DNA of 64,000 bases from Ancistrus triradiatus. Its lineage: Eukaryota; Chordata; Actinopteri; Siluriformes; Loricariidae. Position 1 is the stretch's first letter; each line of letters starts with the position of its first letter. This document shows positions 63,232-64,000 of the stretch, one piece after another. Under the pieces are notes generated by a model. That model was not told where the DNA came from, did not search any database, and was given only the letters and a program-made list of their open reading frames with translations. The DNA is taken from the NCBI GenBank assembly GCA_025084515.1, contig JAJAGP010000864.1, forward strand, positions 81,001 to 145,000, read 5' to 3'. The position numbers and the translations under genes were made by a program.

Positions 63232-64000
63232 GTTAGTGTCTCCCTCATAGTTCATTATAGCATTCTGATCCAGGTAATCAATCCCCTGCACACCTCCTCT
63301 AGCTGTGGATGAGTGCTGATCACGTCATCATGATAACCATCCATCACTACCTTCCATCACATCACATCACATCACATCGACACACAATCACAACGGTCAC
63401 CGGCAAAGCAAAGCTGTCAAATAAAAGTGCTACAAAATTATTATCAACCCCTGCTGTCTAAACTCCTCCCAAACAGCCTCTACTTCCATTCAGTGATTAA
63501 TCTTGAGGTTTGTTTATGTAATATTAAAGCATTTAGCACTAGAAGAAATCCTCTTAGATCAAGATATCTTGAGCCTCACCGAATCACAGTCTTCTGCAGC
63601 GAGATGCATTTGTATAACTCTTCTATAACAATATAAACGATATTCATATGTATCATGAAATACGCATTGAGCGTATGCTGCAGCAGTCTAATAAGCCAGC
63701 CCACAACCGCAGTGTCCCAGGTTTGATCGATCATATGATTGATCCGTTGTTTATTGCCATTTAATAACAGTGTGTGTCTGTCAGTGTGTGATTTCTTTTT
63801 TTAATCATTAAACATCATGAATTAGGCCATCATCCACATCTGTTGATTTAGTAGATCATAACGATGCCACACCGTGTGGCTCTGTTGTTGTTTCACGTGG
63901 CCGTCAGATGATGGGATGGACCCAAATCTAAATAAGCGCTTAATAAGTGCTGTACGTGGAACAGGCTGTGTCTCGGATCACACACTGCTGTACACGGGTT
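63232..64000. other. dcaf11 intron 8, right flank
   Basis: No further exon seen. A (CATCA)n run lies at 63355-63378. Confidence 0.5.

Noticed and set aside
63350..63380. CRISPR-like direct repeats
   Set aside because: Short perfect tandem CATCA units without spacers; a microsatellite. The window is eukaryotic and has no cas genes.

Overview
The window is vertebrate nuclear DNA, almost certainly from a ray-finned fish. Two spliced genes with vertebrate-type exons sit in a background packed with fish-type repeats: Tc1/mariner transposons of three families, tRNA-derived SINEs, hAT elements, several MITE families and many long (CA)n/(TG)n microsatellites. The exact species cannot be read from the sequence.

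Minus strand, about 11.56-50.72 kb: staufen 2 (stau2), a double-stranded RNA-binding protein of neuronal RNA transport. I place twelve coding exons. They run from an N-terminal exon at 50.7 kb, through dsRBD1 to dsRBD4, to the first part of the fifth dsRNA-binding fold at 11.6 kb. The final exon or exons were not found and probably lie beyond the left edge. Ten exons join in phase. Exons 3 and 4 (49.9 and 48.4 kb) are recognisable but carry several indels and a premature stop. This is either local sequence error or real damage.

Plus strand, from about 57.3 kb to the right edge: dcaf11 (WDR23), a WD40 substrate receptor of the CUL4-DDB1 ubiquitin ligase. A non-coding first exon (CGCG-type and YY1-like promoter motifs, one short uORF) is followed by seven coding exons (59,958-63,231), all in frame. 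They cover the N-terminal half of the protein, and the rest is off the window. The two genes are divergent, with about 6.6 kb between the stau2 start codon and the dcaf11 first exon.

Region by region: 1-11.5 kb (beyond the last stau2 exon found) holds an approximately 1.3 kb element with terminal inverted repeats, three Tc1 copies in alternating orientation, and a minisatellite with about 23 GGCGTGGC-type boxes. A roughly 870 bp pyrimidine tract ending in 24 G splits the third Tc1 copy and looks like an assembly artefact. The stau2 introns (11.7-50 kb) hold further Tc1 copies, an hAT fragment with a BED-finger relic, a SINE with clear target-site duplications, LINE tails and MITEs. The intergenic stretch (50.7-57.3 kb) holds a truncated Tc1 copy and a MITE with a SINE inside it. 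dcaf11 intron 1 holds a complete hAT element (8-bp target duplication, one mismatch) with a second element nested inside it that carries a 126 bp near-perfect palindrome.

I see no bacterial, phage or CRISPR features and no convincing new multi-gene system. The observations most worth checking are the damaged stau2 exons 3-4, the pyrimidine/G artefact, dcaf11 exon 7 bracketed by complementary (GT)20 and (AC)12 repeats, and the nested palindromic transposon.
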